Positions 26,909-36,494 are shown, counted from the stretch's first letter. The stretch is 64,000 bases of DNA from Aquipseudomonas alcaligenes (GCF_900156545.1 NZ_FTNW01000003.1:248001-312000), one strand, 5' to 3'. The notes: a model not told the origin generated them from the sequence alone. Made by a program: numbers and translations.

Positions 26909-27991
26909 ATGTCGCTCTTGCCTCTTTTCGCCATCCGCTGGCTGGCACCGCTGCTGGGACCTGTGCGCGTGCTGGTTGCGCGAGGCTGGCTGCGCGAGTC
27001 GGAAGTCGATGCCGTGCTGGCTTGGCTGCACCCGGCCTGGCGCCTGAACCGGGTCTTCGCCCGGGTGGCGGGGCGCTGCTGGGTCAGTGACGACCTGCTG
27101 GCGCTGCGCCTGCGCTGCAATGGCAATGCACGCGGCTGGCGCCCCGGCCAGCATGTGCAGCTGTACCTGCCGATCGACGGGGTGCGCCACAGTCGCAGCT
27201 ACAGCCTGACCCGGGTCGAACGTGGCGGCGCCATCGAGCTGGGCATTCGTCGTCAGCCGGGCGGCCGCTTCTCCAATCATCTGCTCGACCACCTGGCGGT
27301 GGGCGATCTGGTCGAACTGGGCGTGGCCCAGGGCGATCTGTGCTGGCCGCTGGCGGCGCCTGGCGTCGGGCTGCTCGCCGCCGGCAGCGGTATCACGGCA
27401 CTGCTCGGGCTGCTGCGCGAGGCGCTGCAAGCCGGTTATGCGGCGCCGGTGACGCTGCTGCACTACGTGCGTGCCAGCGGGCAGCAGGCATATGCCGCCG
27501 AGCTGCAGACGCTGATGCAGCGCCACCCGAACCTGCAGGTGCACTGGCAGATCACCGGTCCCGAGGCGGGGCCGCAGGGCGGGCGCTTCCGGGCTGCGCA
27601 CCTGCAGGGCATGGAGGGCTTTGCCCTGCTCGCCTGCGGGCCGGCAGGGTTCGTCGAAGCGGTGCGGGCGAGCGCTGTGGGCACGCTGCAGGCAGAGGCT
27701 TTCAGCCCCCTGCGGCATGCGCCGGAGGCCGGCCAGGCGCTGCGCCTGAACTTCTCCCGCAGCCGCCTGGAAAGCCTGGGCGACGGCTCGCGCAGCTTGC
27801 TGGAACAGGCCGAGGCGGCCGGCTTGCGGCCGGCCCATGGCTGCCGTCAGGGCATCTGTGCCGGCTGCACCTGCACCCTGCTGGGCGGGGCGGTGCGCGA
27901 CCTGCGCAGCGGCCAGGCCTTCGCCGAACCCGGCCAGCCGATCCGTATCTGCGTCAGCGCGCCGCTGGGCGATGTGCAACTCGATCTCTAG
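26909..27991 (+). CDS. desC: Ferredoxin reductase-like electron donor for the desaturase, DesC
   Basis: A 360-residue cytoplasmic flavoprotein. An N-terminal helical stretch precedes an FAD-binding domain (RSYSLTRVE), an NAD(P)H-binding domain (LLAAGSGITALLGLL, then LLACGPAGFVEA) and a C-terminal plant-type [2Fe-2S] ferredoxin domain with C312, C317 and C320 (CRQGICAGCTC) and a fourth Cys in IRICVSAP. It passes electrons from NADPH to DesB. The start at 26909 is used because it lies directly after the operator; an upstream in-frame Met falls within operator DNA. It precedes desB by 10 bp. Confidence 0.93.
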   Translation: MSLLPLFAIRWLAPLLGPVRVLVARGWLRESEVDAVLAWLHPAWRLNRVFARVAGRCWVSDDLLALRLRCNGNARGWRPGQHVQLYLPIDGVRHSRSYSLTRVERGGAIELGIRRQPGGRFSNHLLDHLAVGDLVELGVAQGDLCWPLAAPGVGLLAAGSGITALLGLLREALQAGYAAPVTLLHYVRASGQQAYAAELQTLMQRHPNLQVHWQITGPEAGPQGGRFRAAHLQGMEGFALLACGPAGFVEAVRASAVGTLQAEAFSPLRHAPEAGQALRLNFSRSRLESLGDGSRSLLEQAEAAGLRPAHGCRQGICAGCTCTLLGGAVRDLRSGQAFAEPGQPIRICVSAPLGDVQLDL

Positions 27992-28001
27992 GACAACGAC
28001 G

Positions 28002-29081
28002 ATGCGACTTGACCGTGAACTGACCCCCGTGGAACTCGACGCCTTCGCCGCCGAACTGGACGAACTGCGCCGCCAGACCCTCGCTTCGCTGGGCGAGGCC
28101 GATGCCCGCTACATCCGCCGGGTGCGCGGCGCGGTGCGCCTGTGCTGCTGGAGCGGCCGCGCGCTGCTGATGTTCGGCTGGTTCCCGCCCACCTGGCTGC
28201 TTGGCAGTCTGCTGCTGGGCCTGGGCAAGATCCTCGAGAACATGGAGCTGGGCCACAACGTGATGCACGGCCAGTACGACTGGATGAACGATCCGGAGCT
28301 GGCCGGCCGCCGCTACGAGTGGGACATCGTCGGTCCGGCCGACTTCTGGCGGCACACGCACAACCATACCCATCACACCTGGACCAACGTGATCGGCATG
28401 GATGACGACGTCGGCTACGGCGTGGTGCGCCTGTTCCCCGAACAGCGCTGGAAACCCTTCTACCGCTGGCAGCCGCTGTGGGTCACGCTGCAGGCGCTGC
28501 TGTTCCAGTACGCCGTGGCGATCCAGCACCTGCGCCTGGACAAGTGGTACAAGGGCCGTATCAGCGGCGCCGAGGTGCGCCCGCTGCTGCGCCAGTTCGG
28601 CCTCAAGGTCGCACGCCAGTGGCTCAAGGACTACGCCCTGTTTCCCCTGCTGGCGCTGCTGCTGGGGGCCAACGCCCTGGCGGTGCTGGCAGGCAACGTG
28701 CTGGCCAACCTGCTGCGCAACCTGTGGACCTTCCTGGTCATCTTCTGCGGCCACTTCACCGAGCGCGCGGCGGTGTTCAGCCAGGAGTCGGTGCAAGGGG
28801 AGAGCCGCGGGCACTGGTACCTGCGCCAGCTGCGCGGCTCCAGCAACCTGGAGGGTGGTCGCCTGTTCCATATCCTCACCGGCAACCTCAGCCACCAGAT
28901 CGAGCACCACCTGTTCCCCGACCTGCCGGCACGCCGCTATGCCGAGCTGGCGCCGCGTGTGCGCGAGATCGCCGCTCGCTATGGCCAGGTCTACAACAGC
29001 GGCCGCCTGTCACGGCAGTTCGCCAGCGTGCTGCGGCGCATCTGGATCTACCGCCTGCCGCCGGTGGCACCGGCGCCATAA
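28002..29081 (+). CDS. desB: Acyl-CoA delta-9 fatty acid desaturase DesB
   Basis: A 359-residue membrane desaturase with the three histidine boxes that hold the di-iron centre: H85/H89 in GHNVMH, H118-H125 in HTHNHTHH and H298-H303 in HQIEHH. Four hydrophobic segments lie between them. It inserts a double bond into acyl-CoA from exogenous saturated fatty acids, using DesC as reductant, and so adjusts membrane fluidity. It is the second gene of the DesT-controlled operon and ends at a hairpin terminator. Confidence 0.95.
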   Translation: MRLDRELTPVELDAFAAELDELRRQTLASLGEADARYIRRVRGAVRLCCWSGRALLMFGWFPPTWLLGSLLLGLGKILENMELGHNVMHGQYDWMNDPELAGRRYEWDIVGPADFWRHTHNHTHHTWTNVIGMDDDVGYGVVRLFPEQRWKPFYRWQPLWVTLQALLFQYAVAIQHLRLDKWYKGRISGAEVRPLLRQFGLKVARQWLKDYALFPLLALLLGANALAVLAGNVLANLLRNLWTFLVIFCGHFTERAAVFSQESVQGESRGHWYLRQLRGSSNLEGGRLFHILTGNLSHQIEHHLFPDLPARRYAELAPRVREIAARYGQVYNSGRLSRQFASVLRRIWIYRLPPVAPAP

Positions 29082-29082
29082 A

Positions 29083-29104
29083 AAGCCCGGCGGGCGCCGG
29101 GCTT
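29083..29104. terminator. Hairpin terminator shared by desB and the convergent small gene
   Basis: AAGCCCGGCG-GG-CGCCGGGCTT forms a perfect 10-bp stem right after the desB stop. The A-run on the plus-strand side gives a U-tract to minus-strand transcripts, so it works best for the small secreted-protein gene arriving from the right. Confidence 0.8.
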
Positions 29105-29107
29105 GGC

Positions 29108-29314
29108 TCAGACGGCTCGGCGCGTGCTCCGCGAGGCCCCGTTTTCGGCGAGCAGGTGGTTATGGGGCAGGTAGTCGGCAGCGCTTTCGGCGACGGTAGC
29201 GGGAGCGTTGCTTTGGCGCAGCTCGGTCAGCGGCGGCTGCTCCTCGCCCGGCAGGGCGAAGGCGACGCTGGTTAGGCTGGACAGGATCAGGCTGGCAATC
29301 AGGTGCTTCTTCAT
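29108..29314 (-). CDS. Small secreted hypothetical protein, 68 residues
   Basis: The product opens with a classic signal peptide (MKKHLIASLILSSLTSVAFA) and has a mature part of about 48 residues, rich in Ala, Ser, Glu and Asn, with no cysteine. GGAGG precedes the ATG. I do not recognise a family; small exported proteins of this shape are common in Pseudomonas. It converges on desB and shares its terminator. Confidence 0.75.
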   Translation of the reverse strand: MKKHLIASLILSSLTSVAFALPGEEQPPLTELRQSNAPATVAESAADYLPHNHLLAENGASRSTRRAV

Positions 29315-29474
29315 CTCGGGGCCTCCGGTGGAAGCGGACAGTGGCTACGGAGCACAGGGTACTCAGGTAGCGGCGAGACAGAAGTCGATCATCCTGATGG
29401 TGTTCATCGACGTTGCTGATGCAGGTCGTGACAGGCGTGCTCAGGCCCCGGGGGCGGGGCACGGCGGCCTGGGG

Positions 29475-30419
29475 CTACCGGTCTGCCGGCTGGCGCCGCA
29501 GACGCCATTGGCTCCATTCGAAGCCGAGCACGACCAGTAGCGACAGCGCGAAGGGCAGCAGCAGGTAGAAGGCGCGGAACACAATCAGGGCTGCCAGGAC
29601 GTCGACCTTCGGCAGTTCCGGCATGGCGGCGAGGAAGGTTACCTCCAGCACGCCGAGCCCGCCTGGCGCATGAGACAGCAGGGCCAGGGAGAAGGAGGCG
29701 AGGAACACACCGAGCACCACGACATAACCCGGGTTGTTTTCCGCCGGCAGGGCGAAATAGATGATCGCGGCGGCGCAGGCCAGCTCCAGCGGACCGGCAA
29801 TCAGCTGGCGACCAACGATTCCCAGGCGCGGGTATTCGACATGCAGCTTGCCCCAGGTCCAGGGCTTGAACTGACGCCAGGAGCCAAGTGCGTAGAGCGC
29901 CACCAGGCCCAGCAGAATCAGGCCGATGGCAACCGACAGCCAGGGACTCACATCCGCTACCCGGCGGATCAGTTCTGGCTCGTAGATCAGGACCGCGCCA
30001 CCGGACAGCAGCACGCCGAGGGCGAAGGTGAAGGAGCAGAAGACGATCAGTACGCCGATCTCCTGTGGCGTCAGTCCCTTGCTTCGGTAGGCGCGGTAGC
30101 GCACCACTGCCCCGGAGAACACCGAGGCGCCGATGTTGTGAGCCAGGGCGTAGGTGGTGAAGGAGCACAGGGTGATGAACCACCAGGAAATCTTCTTGCC
30201 CAGGTGGGCAATGGCGATGCGGTCGTACCAGGCCAGGGCGCAGTAGGCGCCGAGGGTCGCTCCCGCCGCCAACAGCCAGTTGTGCAGGCGGATGGCGTGC
30301 AGGCTGCCGGTCAGCTCGTCCAAGGAGATGGTGCGGATCTCCTTGTAGAGCAGGTAGCAGGAAAACACGACTGCGGCCAAACCGATGACGGTCCAGATCC
30401 AGTCGCTTCTCTTCATCAT
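29475..30419 (-). CDS. YbhN/UPF0104-like inner-membrane protein (lysylphosphatidylglycerol synthase TM family)
   Basis: A 314-residue protein with about eight hydrophobic segments. The motifs YALAHNIGASVFSGAVVRYR and SHAPGGLGVLEVTFLAAMP are typical of the UPF0104/LPG_synthase_TM family, the integral membrane flippase-like half of MprF. There is no cytosolic synthase domain, so it does not make lysyl-phosphatidylglycerol by itself. E. coli YbhN is often linked to lipid or envelope transport without firm function. It sits 161 bp downstream of the YdeP-like gene; a separate transcript is possible. The start has two Met codons in a row and I chose the first. Confidence 0.88.
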   Translation of the reverse strand: MMKRSDWIWTVIGLAAVVFSCYLLYKEIRTISLDELTGSLHAIRLHNWLLAAGATLGAYCALAWYDRIAIAHLGKKISWWFITLCSFTTYALAHNIGASVFSGAVVRYRAYRSKGLTPQEIGVLIVFCSFTFALGVLLSGGAVLIYEPELIRRVADVSPWLSVAIGLILLGLVALYALGSWRQFKPWTWGKLHVEYPRLGIVGRQLIAGPLELACAAAIIYFALPAENNPGYVVVLGVFLASFSLALLSHAPGGLGVLEVTFLAAMPELPKVDVLAALIVFRAFYLLLPFALSLLVVLGFEWSQWRLRRQPADR

Positions 30420-30580
30420 CGACGATGGCTCCCCGTCTTTAATTCAACGCAGTCCGTTGGCTACTGTGGCGCACACGCGGTAAAGCGGGCAGGCGGTGCG
30501 CAAATCGGCGTGCAGTATCCCGAAGGCGGGCCTTTGGCTCAAGCTGCGCGTTTGCAGCGGGTGTTACAGGGTGATTCGTC

Positions 30581-32881
30581 TCAGGCGATCCGGGCCCCCG
30601 CGCGACTGGGCTCCAGACGAATGGCGATGAACTTGGAGGTGGGGGTGTGGCTGCCGCTGCCGATGCTGTGCAGTGGCACCAGCGGATTGGTTTCCGGGTA
30701 GTAGGCGGCCGCCTGGCCGGGGGGGGTGTCGTAGGCGACCAGGGTGAAGTCGTGCACGCGCCGCTCGATGCCGTCGTCCCACAGTGACAGCAGGTCAACG
30801 CGCTGGCCCGGCACCAGGCCGAGGCGACGAATGTCCTGTTCGTTGACGAAAATCACCTCGCGCATGCCGTGGATGCCACGGTAGCGGTCATCCAGGCCGT
30901 ACAGGGTAGTGTTGTACTGGTCGTGGGAGCGCAGGGACTGCAGTATCAGGTGGGGTGCTGCAGCCTGGCTAAGGACCTGGGCCGGTAGCAGATCGTCGGG
31001 CAGGCTGTGGGCGACGAAGCGGGCTCGGCCGCTGGGCGTGGTCCAGTGTCGCTCCGCGGCCGCATTGCCCAGGTAGAAGCCGCCGGGTTGATCCAGGCGA
31101 GTATTGAAGCGAGCGAAGCCCGGGATGGTCTCGGCGATCAGTTCGCGGATGCGCCCGTAGTCCTCGATCAGGTGCAGCCAGTCCACCGGCTGGGGACCGA
31201 GCAGTGCCTGGGCGATGCCGGCGATGATTGCCGGTTCCGAACGCATCGCGCGCGACAGCGGGGCGAGCTGCCCGCGTGAGGCGTGCACCATGCTGAACGA
31301 ATCCTCTACCGTGACCGCCTGCGGGCCGGCGGCCTGCAGGTCGAGGTCGGTACGCCCCAGGCACGGCAGAATCAGCGCCTGGCGACCGTGCATCAGGTGG
31401 CTGCGGTTGAGCTTGGTGCTGATCTGTACGGTCAGCTCGCAGCGCTGCAGGGCCGCATGGCTGCGCAGGCTATCCGGTGTGGCCTGGGCGAAATTGCCTC
31501 CGAGGCCGATGAATACCCGGCTGCGGCCCTCCAGCATGGCGGCAATCGCCTGGACGGTGTTGTGCCCCTGGGTGCGTGGCACCGTGAAGCTGAAGCGGCG
31601 CTGCAGGGCATCGAGGAAGGTCGCCGGCGGCCGCTCGTTGATACCCATGGTCCGGTCACCCTGCACGTTGCTGTGGCCGCGCACCGGGCACAGGCCGGCC
31701 CCGGGCCTGCCGATATTGCCGCGCAGGAGCATCAGGTTGGTGATCTCCTGGATGGTCGCCACCGAGTGGCGGTGTTGGGTGATGCCCATCGCCCAGCAGA
31801 TGATCACCCGCTCGGCGCTGGCGTACAGGCGGGCGGCGTGTTCGATCTGCGCTTGTGCCAGGCCCGACTGTGTCTCGATCTGCGCCCAGTCGCTGGCTTC
31901 CACCCGCTCCAGCCAGGCTTCCAGGCCTTCGCAGTGCTGCGCGATGAAGGCATGGTCGAATACGCTGCCCGGCTGCTGGCGCTCCCATGTCAGCAGGCAC
32001 TTGGCCATGCCGCGCACGGCCGCCATGTCGCCGCCCAGGCGTGGACGGAAATAGGCGTTGCTGGTCGGCGCGGAACCCCCGGTCAGCATCTCCAGAGGAT
32101 GTTGCGGATGCTGGAAACGCTCCAGGCCGCGCTCCCGCAAGGGGTTGAAGCAGACCACGCTGGCGCCGCGCGCCACCGCCTCGCGCAAGGGTTCGAGCAT
32201 GCGCGGATGATTGGTGCCGGGGTTCTGCCCAAACACGAAGATGGCGTCGGCTTTGGCAAAGTCGGCGAAGGTCACCGTGCCCTTGCCCACACCAATGCTC
32301 TCGCCGAGCGCCACGCCGCTGGCCTCGTGGCACATGTTCGAGCAGTCGGGAAAGTTATTGGTGCCGAAGGCGCGCACCATCAGCTGATAAAGGAAGGCGG
32401 CCTCGTTGCTGGCTCGACCCGAGGTGTAGAACTCGGCCTGATCGGGGCTGTCCAGGCTCCTGAGTACCTCGGCGATCAGGGTGAAGGCGGCATCCCAGGT
32501 GATCGGTACGTAACGGTCGCTTGCTGCATCGTATTGCAGGGGTTCGATCAGCCGTCCCTGTTGCTCCAGCCAGTAGTCGCTCTGCGCGCGCAGCTGGGCG
32601 ACGCTGTAGCGGGCAAAAAATGCCTGGCCGATACCGCGCCGGGTCGCCTCCCAGTTGACCGCCTTGGCGCCGTTCTCGCAGAACTTCACCAGGTGGCTGT
32701 CGGGGGAGTCGCCCCAGGCGCATCCGGGGCAGTCGAAGCCGCCATTCTGGTTGGTCCTGAGCAGGGCGCGCAGATTCCTGATCGGCTGCTGGCTGTCCAG
32801 CCAGTGCTGGGTGACGCTGCGCAGCGCGCCCCAGCCAGCGGCGGGGCCGGTGTAGGGCTGGTAGCGCGGTTCGCTGCTCAT
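30581..32881 (-). CDS. FdhF/YdeP family molybdopterin oxidoreductase
   Basis: A 766-residue cytoplasmic molybdoenzyme. It has C51 and C54 in GGFDCPGCAWGD (a reduced or unusual Fe-S motif), the pterin-binding TSGRASNEAAF, DCSNMCHEASGVALG near 180 where other enzymes place the Mo ligand, GRPGAGLCPVRGHSNVQGDR, and a C-terminal MopB domain. There is no signal peptide and no Sec codon. Such YdeP-type proteins are annotated as formate dehydrogenase-like but the true substrate is uncertain. fdhD lies immediately upstream with a 4-bp overlap, supporting a formate-dehydrogenase-like maturation path. Confidence 0.9.
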   Translation of the reverse strand: MSSEPRYQPYTGPAAGWGALRSVTQHWLDSQQPIRNLRALLRTNQNGGFDCPGCAWGDSPDSHLVKFCENGAKAVNWEATRRGIGQAFFARYSVAQLRAQSDYWLEQQGRLIEPLQYDAASDRYVPITWDAAFTLIAEVLRSLDSPDQAEFYTSGRASNEAAFLYQLMVRAFGTNNFPDCSNMCHEASGVALGESIGVGKGTVTFADFAKADAIFVFGQNPGTNHPRMLEPLREAVARGASVVCFNPLRERGLERFQHPQHPLEMLTGGSAPTSNAYFRPRLGGDMAAVRGMAKCLLTWERQQPGSVFDHAFIAQHCEGLEAWLERVEASDWAQIETQSGLAQAQIEHAARLYASAERVIICWAMGITQHRHSVATIQEITNLMLLRGNIGRPGAGLCPVRGHSNVQGDRTMGINERPPATFLDALQRRFSFTVPRTQGHNTVQAIAAMLEGRSRVFIGLGGNFAQATPDSLRSHAALQRCELTVQISTKLNRSHLMHGRQALILPCLGRTDLDLQAAGPQAVTVEDSFSMVHASRGQLAPLSRAMRSEPAIIAGIAQALLGPQPVDWLHLIEDYGRIRELIAETIPGFARFNTRLDQPGGFYLGNAAAERHWTTPSGRARFVAHSLPDDLLPAQVLSQAAAPHLILQSLRSHDQYNTTLYGLDDRYRGIHGMREVIFVNEQDIRRLGLVPGQRVDLLSLWDDGIERRVHDFTLVAYDTPPGQAAAYYPETNPLVPLHSIGSGSHTPTSKFIAIRLEPSRAGARIA

Positions 32882-33699
32882 GTCGCAAGCTCCTCAAGGC
32901 CGGGAAGCGGGCTGTAGACCCGGGGGGCGCTGTGGTGGGGCAGGTGGATCAGATTCAGGTGGTGCCGGCGTGCCCATTCCACGGTGAGGGCAGTCGGCGC
33001 GGAGAGGCTGACCAGGGTCGGCAGGCCGGCGCGGACCGCCTTGTGCAGCAGCTCCAGGCTGCAGCGGCTGGTCACCACGGCGAAGCCAGACCTGGCGTCA
33101 AGGCCCTGCGTGGCGAGGGCGCCGATCAGCTTGTCCAGCGCGTTGTGCCGACCGATATCCTCGCGACACAGACGCAATTCGCCGCTCGCATCGATGAACA
33201 GCGCTGCATGCAGGGCGCCGGTTGCGTGGGCGCGCTGCTGGGCAGCGCTGATGCGTTCGCGCAGGCCGATCAGGTGCGCGATCGCTGGCAATGGCTGCGC
33301 GTGCAGCGGTTCCAGCTGCGGCAGCGCCTGCTCCAGGGCAGTAACGCCACACAGCCCGCAGCCACTGGTGCCGGTCAGTTGGCGGCGCTGCTGCTTGAAG
33401 CTCCAGAAGGCGCGACTGCTGACGCGCACCTCGGCCCGGCGCGCCGCGCCGGTGCCGCGCAGTTCGATGTCATAGATTTCGTCGATGGTGTCGATCAGGC
33501 CGCTGCTGAGGCTGAAGCCGCGGATGAAGTCCTCCAGCTCGCAGGGAGACACCATCATGACCGTGTGATTCAGTCCGTTGTAGTCGATGGCCAGCGCGCA
33601 TTCCTCGGCCAGCGAGGCTTCGGCGGGAGCGCCGGCGCTGCCCAGTTCGAGGTAGGCGTAGGCGGACGGAGGCGGCGTGAGTGCGGACGCTACAGGCAT
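32878..33699 (-). CDS. fdhD: Formate dehydrogenase sulfurtransferase FdhD
   Basis: A 273-residue cytoplasmic protein that moves sulfur from IscS to the molybdenum cofactor of formate dehydrogenases. The essential cysteines are in TSGCGLCG (C114 and C117). Other motifs are EDFIRGFSLSSGLID near the start, GEDIGRHNA-like CREDIGRHNALDKLIG and VVTSRCSLELLHKAV. It overlaps the molybdoenzyme gene downstream (ATGA), so the two are coupled. Its presence argues that the neighbour needs a sulfurated cofactor. Confidence 0.95.
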   Translation of the reverse strand: MPVASALTPPPSAYAYLELGSAGAPAEASLAEECALAIDYNGLNHTVMMVSPCELEDFIRGFSLSSGLIDTIDEIYDIELRGTGAARRAEVRVSSRAFWSFKQQRRQLTGTSGCGLCGVTALEQALPQLEPLHAQPLPAIAHLIGLRERISAAQQRAHATGALHAALFIDASGELRLCREDIGRHNALDKLIGALATQGLDARSGFAVVTSRCSLELLHKAVRAGLPTLVSLSAPTALTVEWARRHHLNLIHLPHHSAPRVYSPLPGLEELAT

Positions 33700-33792
33700 G
33701 GAGAAAGCCCTTCTGCGGAGGGATCGAACCCAGCCTAGGCCTCGTGCAGGGTGGCGTCTAATCGCTGTTGTCGATGAAGTGATCGATCTGCT

Positions 33793-34683
33793 CTATCGCG
33801 AGGCGTCCAGCAGATGCCGGGCTTCGTCGAAACAGGCGGCGGCCAGTGCCGAACGAGGCGCGCCGCGGCGCAGCAGCAGGCCCAGCGGTGCCAGGGTCTG
33901 GGCTGCCTCGATGGGCGTCAGCTGCAGATGCTCGGCCAGGGTATCGAGGCCGCTGTCCAGCGGCATCACCGCGCAGCACAGGCCGGCCTGTGCGGCCTGC
34001 AACAACTGATGAACGGCATCGCTTTCCAGGCGCGGCTTTGGCGCCAGGCCGCGGCTGCGCAGGGCGTGGTCGACCGACTGGCGAAAATGCATGCCGCTGG
34101 AAAGCAGGCCCAGCGGCAGGGCCGCTACCGCTTCCCAGCTCAGGCTGGCGGTGGCGAAGTGGAAATGGCGGCGGTCATGCAGCAGGCCCATGCGCGTATC
34201 GGCCAGTTCCAGGCTATCGAAATGGCTGCGGTCCAGGCGCTCCAGGTAGGAGATGCCGAGGTCCAGCTGGTTGCGCCCGAGTCGTTCGAGGATCTGTTCG
34301 CTACTCAAGGCAAACAGGCGAAAGCGCAGCTCCGGGTGTTGCGTTGCGAACAGCTGTACCAGGCGCATCGGGTCGAATCCGCCCAGCGGCACCACGCCGA
34401 GGCGCAGGGTGCCGACCAGTTGACCGCGGCAGGCTGCGGCCTCCGTGAGTAGCCCGTCCTGTGCCGCCAGGACGCTGCGTGCCCAGGCCAGAATGCGCTC
34501 ACCGGCCTCGGTGAAGCCCTCGAAGCGCTGGCCGCGCCTGACCAGTTCCAGTCCGAGTTCCTGTTCCAGGCCTCGCAGGCGCATGGAGAGAGTGGGTTGG
34601 GTGACGTGGCAGCGTGCGGCGGCCTGGCCAAAGTGACGGGTCTCATCGAGGGCGACAAGGAAATTGAGCTGCTTGATGTCCAT
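33793..34683 (-). CDS. LysR-family transcriptional regulator
   Basis: A 296-residue regulator starting MDIKQLNFLVALDETRHFGQ with the winged helix-turn-helix AAARCHVTQPTLSMRLRGLE at about 21-40 and a C-terminal effector-binding domain (VGTLRLGVVPLGGFDPMRLV). It lies 93 bp upstream of fdhD on the same strand and could regulate it, but LysR proteins often control the divergent neighbour, which here is the sodium:solute symporter about 350 bp away. An earlier in-frame Met at 34725 is rejected because the family starts at the one used. Confidence 0.92.
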   Translation of the reverse strand: MDIKQLNFLVALDETRHFGQAAARCHVTQPTLSMRLRGLEQELGLELVRRGQRFEGFTEAGERILAWARSVLAAQDGLLTEAAACRGQLVGTLRLGVVPLGGFDPMRLVQLFATQHPELRFRLFALSSEQILERLGRNQLDLGISYLERLDRSHFDSLELADTRMGLLHDRRHFHFATASLSWEAVAALPLGLLSSGMHFRQSVDHALRSRGLAPKPRLESDAVHQLLQAAQAGLCCAVMPLDSGLDTLAEHLQLTPIEAAQTLAPLGLLLRRGAPRSALAAACFDEARHLLDASR

Positions 34684-35033
34684 GGTCTGGCCGTCAGTGG
34701 GAATGCGCCGACGATACTGCGGCAAGGACCGTGGCGACCAGCCTGAAAGAGGGTGAGGCAGGCTGTCAAAAATATAGAACTGCCTCTCGCGTTGGTGTTC
34801 GCATTCAGCCCATGTTTTTCAGTGGTTTACAGTCTGTAACAAGGCATGTCGTCGGTTAATGGAATAAAAGCGGCCAAATTTGTTTGACATATTTTACGTT
34901 TTTGCCAGACTGCGCGGCCTGGCGCGGGGATCATCGGTGCCCCGTGTTCAAAGCAGGCCAGGAGGGCCATAACAAAAACCTGTAGCCCGCCGTCCCAGCC
35001 CCTCCGCCTTGCGGGGCAGCCTGTGGCGGGCCG
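34684..35033. promoter_or_regulatory. Divergent region between the LysR gene and the symporter gene
   Basis: This 350-bp stretch holds no gene. Its middle is unusually AT-rich for this genome (about 34830-34910). TTGACA at 34884-34889 is a perfect -35 hexamer on the plus strand, but no good -10 follows at 17 bp, so the promoter call is weak. Closer to the symporter, CGGCGGGC-like inverted sequences (GTAGCCCGCC at about 34982 and GGCGGGCCG near 35025) could form a hairpin in the leader. It likely holds the LysR-responsive control sites. Confidence 0.4.
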
Positions 35034-36494
35034 ATGTCGCTGGAACGGAAAAACATGCTGATCTGGTTCGTCGCGCTCTACCTGCTGGCCACCGTGGCCA
35101 TCGGTTTCTATGCCTCCACCCGGGTACACAACACCCGAGACTTCGCCGCTGGCGGTCGCAGCATGGGCTTTCCCATCGTCGCGGCGATGGTGTTCGCCAC
35201 CTGGTTCGGCTCCGAGGCCGTGCTGGGCATTCCCGCTACCTTCCTCGAGGAAGGCTTCGCCGGCATTGTCGAGGATCCCTTCGGTTCCTTCTGGTGCCTG
35301 TTCATCGTCGGCGCGATCATCGCCCGCCCGCTGTACCGCCTGAACCTGCTGACCATTGGTGACTATTTCAAGAAGCGCTACGGCTCGCAGGTCGAGCTGA
35401 TCGTCAGCCTGGTCATCGTCATGTCCTATCTGGGCTGGATTGCCGCCCAGCTGATCGCCCTTGGCGTGGTCTTCAACGTCATCTCCGACGGCGCTATCAG
35501 CACCACCCAGGGGATGTTCCTGGGCACCTTCATCGTGCTGCTGTACACGCTGTTCGGTGGCATGTGGTCGATCGCCCTGACCGACTTCTTCCAGATGATC
35601 ATCATCGTGGTCGGCCTGGTCTACCTGGTCTGGCTGTTCAGCGACATGGCCGGTGGCGCCGATGTGGTGATCAGCCAGGCCGCCAGCGAAGGCAAGTTCA
35701 CCTTCCTGCACAGTTTCGAGCCTAAGGATATCGTCGCCTTTATCGGCGCGGCGGTGACCATGATGCTCGGCTCCATCCCGCAGCAGGACGTTTACCAGCG
35801 TGTGATGTCGGCGAAGACCGAGAACATCGCGGCCCGCGCCTCGATGGCCGGCGCCGTGTTCTACCTGGGCTTCTGCATGCTGCCGATCTTCCTGGTGTAC
35901 GCCGCCTCGATGATCGACCCGGCGCTGGTGCAGAAGTGGCTGGCCGAAGACTCGCAGATGATTCTGCCGCTGATGATCCTGGAGAAGACTCCGCTGTTCG
36001 CCCAGATCATGTTCTTCGGCGCGCTGCTGTCGGCCATCATGTCGACCGCTTCCGGTACTCTGCTGGCGCCCTCGGTGACGCTGGCCGAGAACGTGCTCAA
36101 GCGTTTCCTGCCGGAACTCAACGACAAGCAGTTCCTGCTGCTGATGCGCTGCGTCATTGTGGTGTGCGCGGTGGCTACCCTGACCTTCGCCCTGCTCTCC
36201 GACGCCAGCATCTACGAGATGGTCGGCAACGCCTACAAGGTGACTCTGGTCGCCGCCGTGGTGCCGCTGTTCGCCGGCCTGTTCTGGAAGCGCGCCACGA
36301 CTCAGGGCGCCCTGTTCGCCATCGCCTTCGGTCTGTGCTCCTGGATCTATCTGGAGTACAGCTGGACCGAAGAGGCGTTCTGGCCGCCGCAGCTGGCGGG
36401 CCTGTTGTTCAGCATCGCGGGCATGGTGATTGGCACCCTGCTGCCGCAGTTCAAGCGCAACGACAACGACATGCTGGCTGCCCAGCCGCAGTAA
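35034..36494 (+). CDS. Sodium:solute symporter (SSS family)
   Basis: A 486-residue inner-membrane transporter with about 13 hydrophobic segments. SSS features are DFAAGGRSMGFPIVAAMVFA near residue 37, GIPATFLEEGFAG, the sodium-site region in LLSAIMSTASGTLLAPSVT and YLGWIAAQLIALG. Substrate is not deducible: it precedes the histidine utilisation genes but is separated from them by a terminator and the HutC operators, so it is not clearly part of the hut operon. It may be under the divergent LysR regulator. Confidence 0.92.
   Translation: MSLERKNMLIWFVALYLLATVAIGFYASTRVHNTRDFAAGGRSMGFPIVAAMVFATWFGSEAVLGIPATFLEEGFAGIVEDPFGSFWCLFIVGAIIARPLYRLNLLTIGDYFKKRYGSQVELIVSLVIVMSYLGWIAAQLIALGVVFNVISDGAISTTQGMFLGTFIVLLYTLFGGMWSIALTDFFQMIIIVVGLVYLVWLFSDMAGGADVVISQAASEGKFTFLHSFEPKDIVAFIGAAVTMMLGSIPQQDVYQRVMSAKTENIAARASMAGAVFYLGFCMLPIFLVYAASMIDPALVQKWLAEDSQMILPLMILEKTPLFAQIMFFGALLSAIMSTASGTLLAPSVTLAENVLKRFLPELNDKQFLLLMRCVIVVCAVATLTFALLSDASIYEMVGNAYKVTLVAAVVPLFAGLFWKRATTQGALFAIAFGLCSWIYLEYSWTEEAFWPPQLAGLLFSIAGMVIGTLLPQFKRNDNDMLAAQPQ

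Noticed and set aside
35034..36494. Assigning the symporter as a histidine or urocanate transporter (hutT-like)
   Set aside because: A strong terminator and the operator-promoter region separate it from hutI, and the SSS sequence itself does not reveal the substrate.
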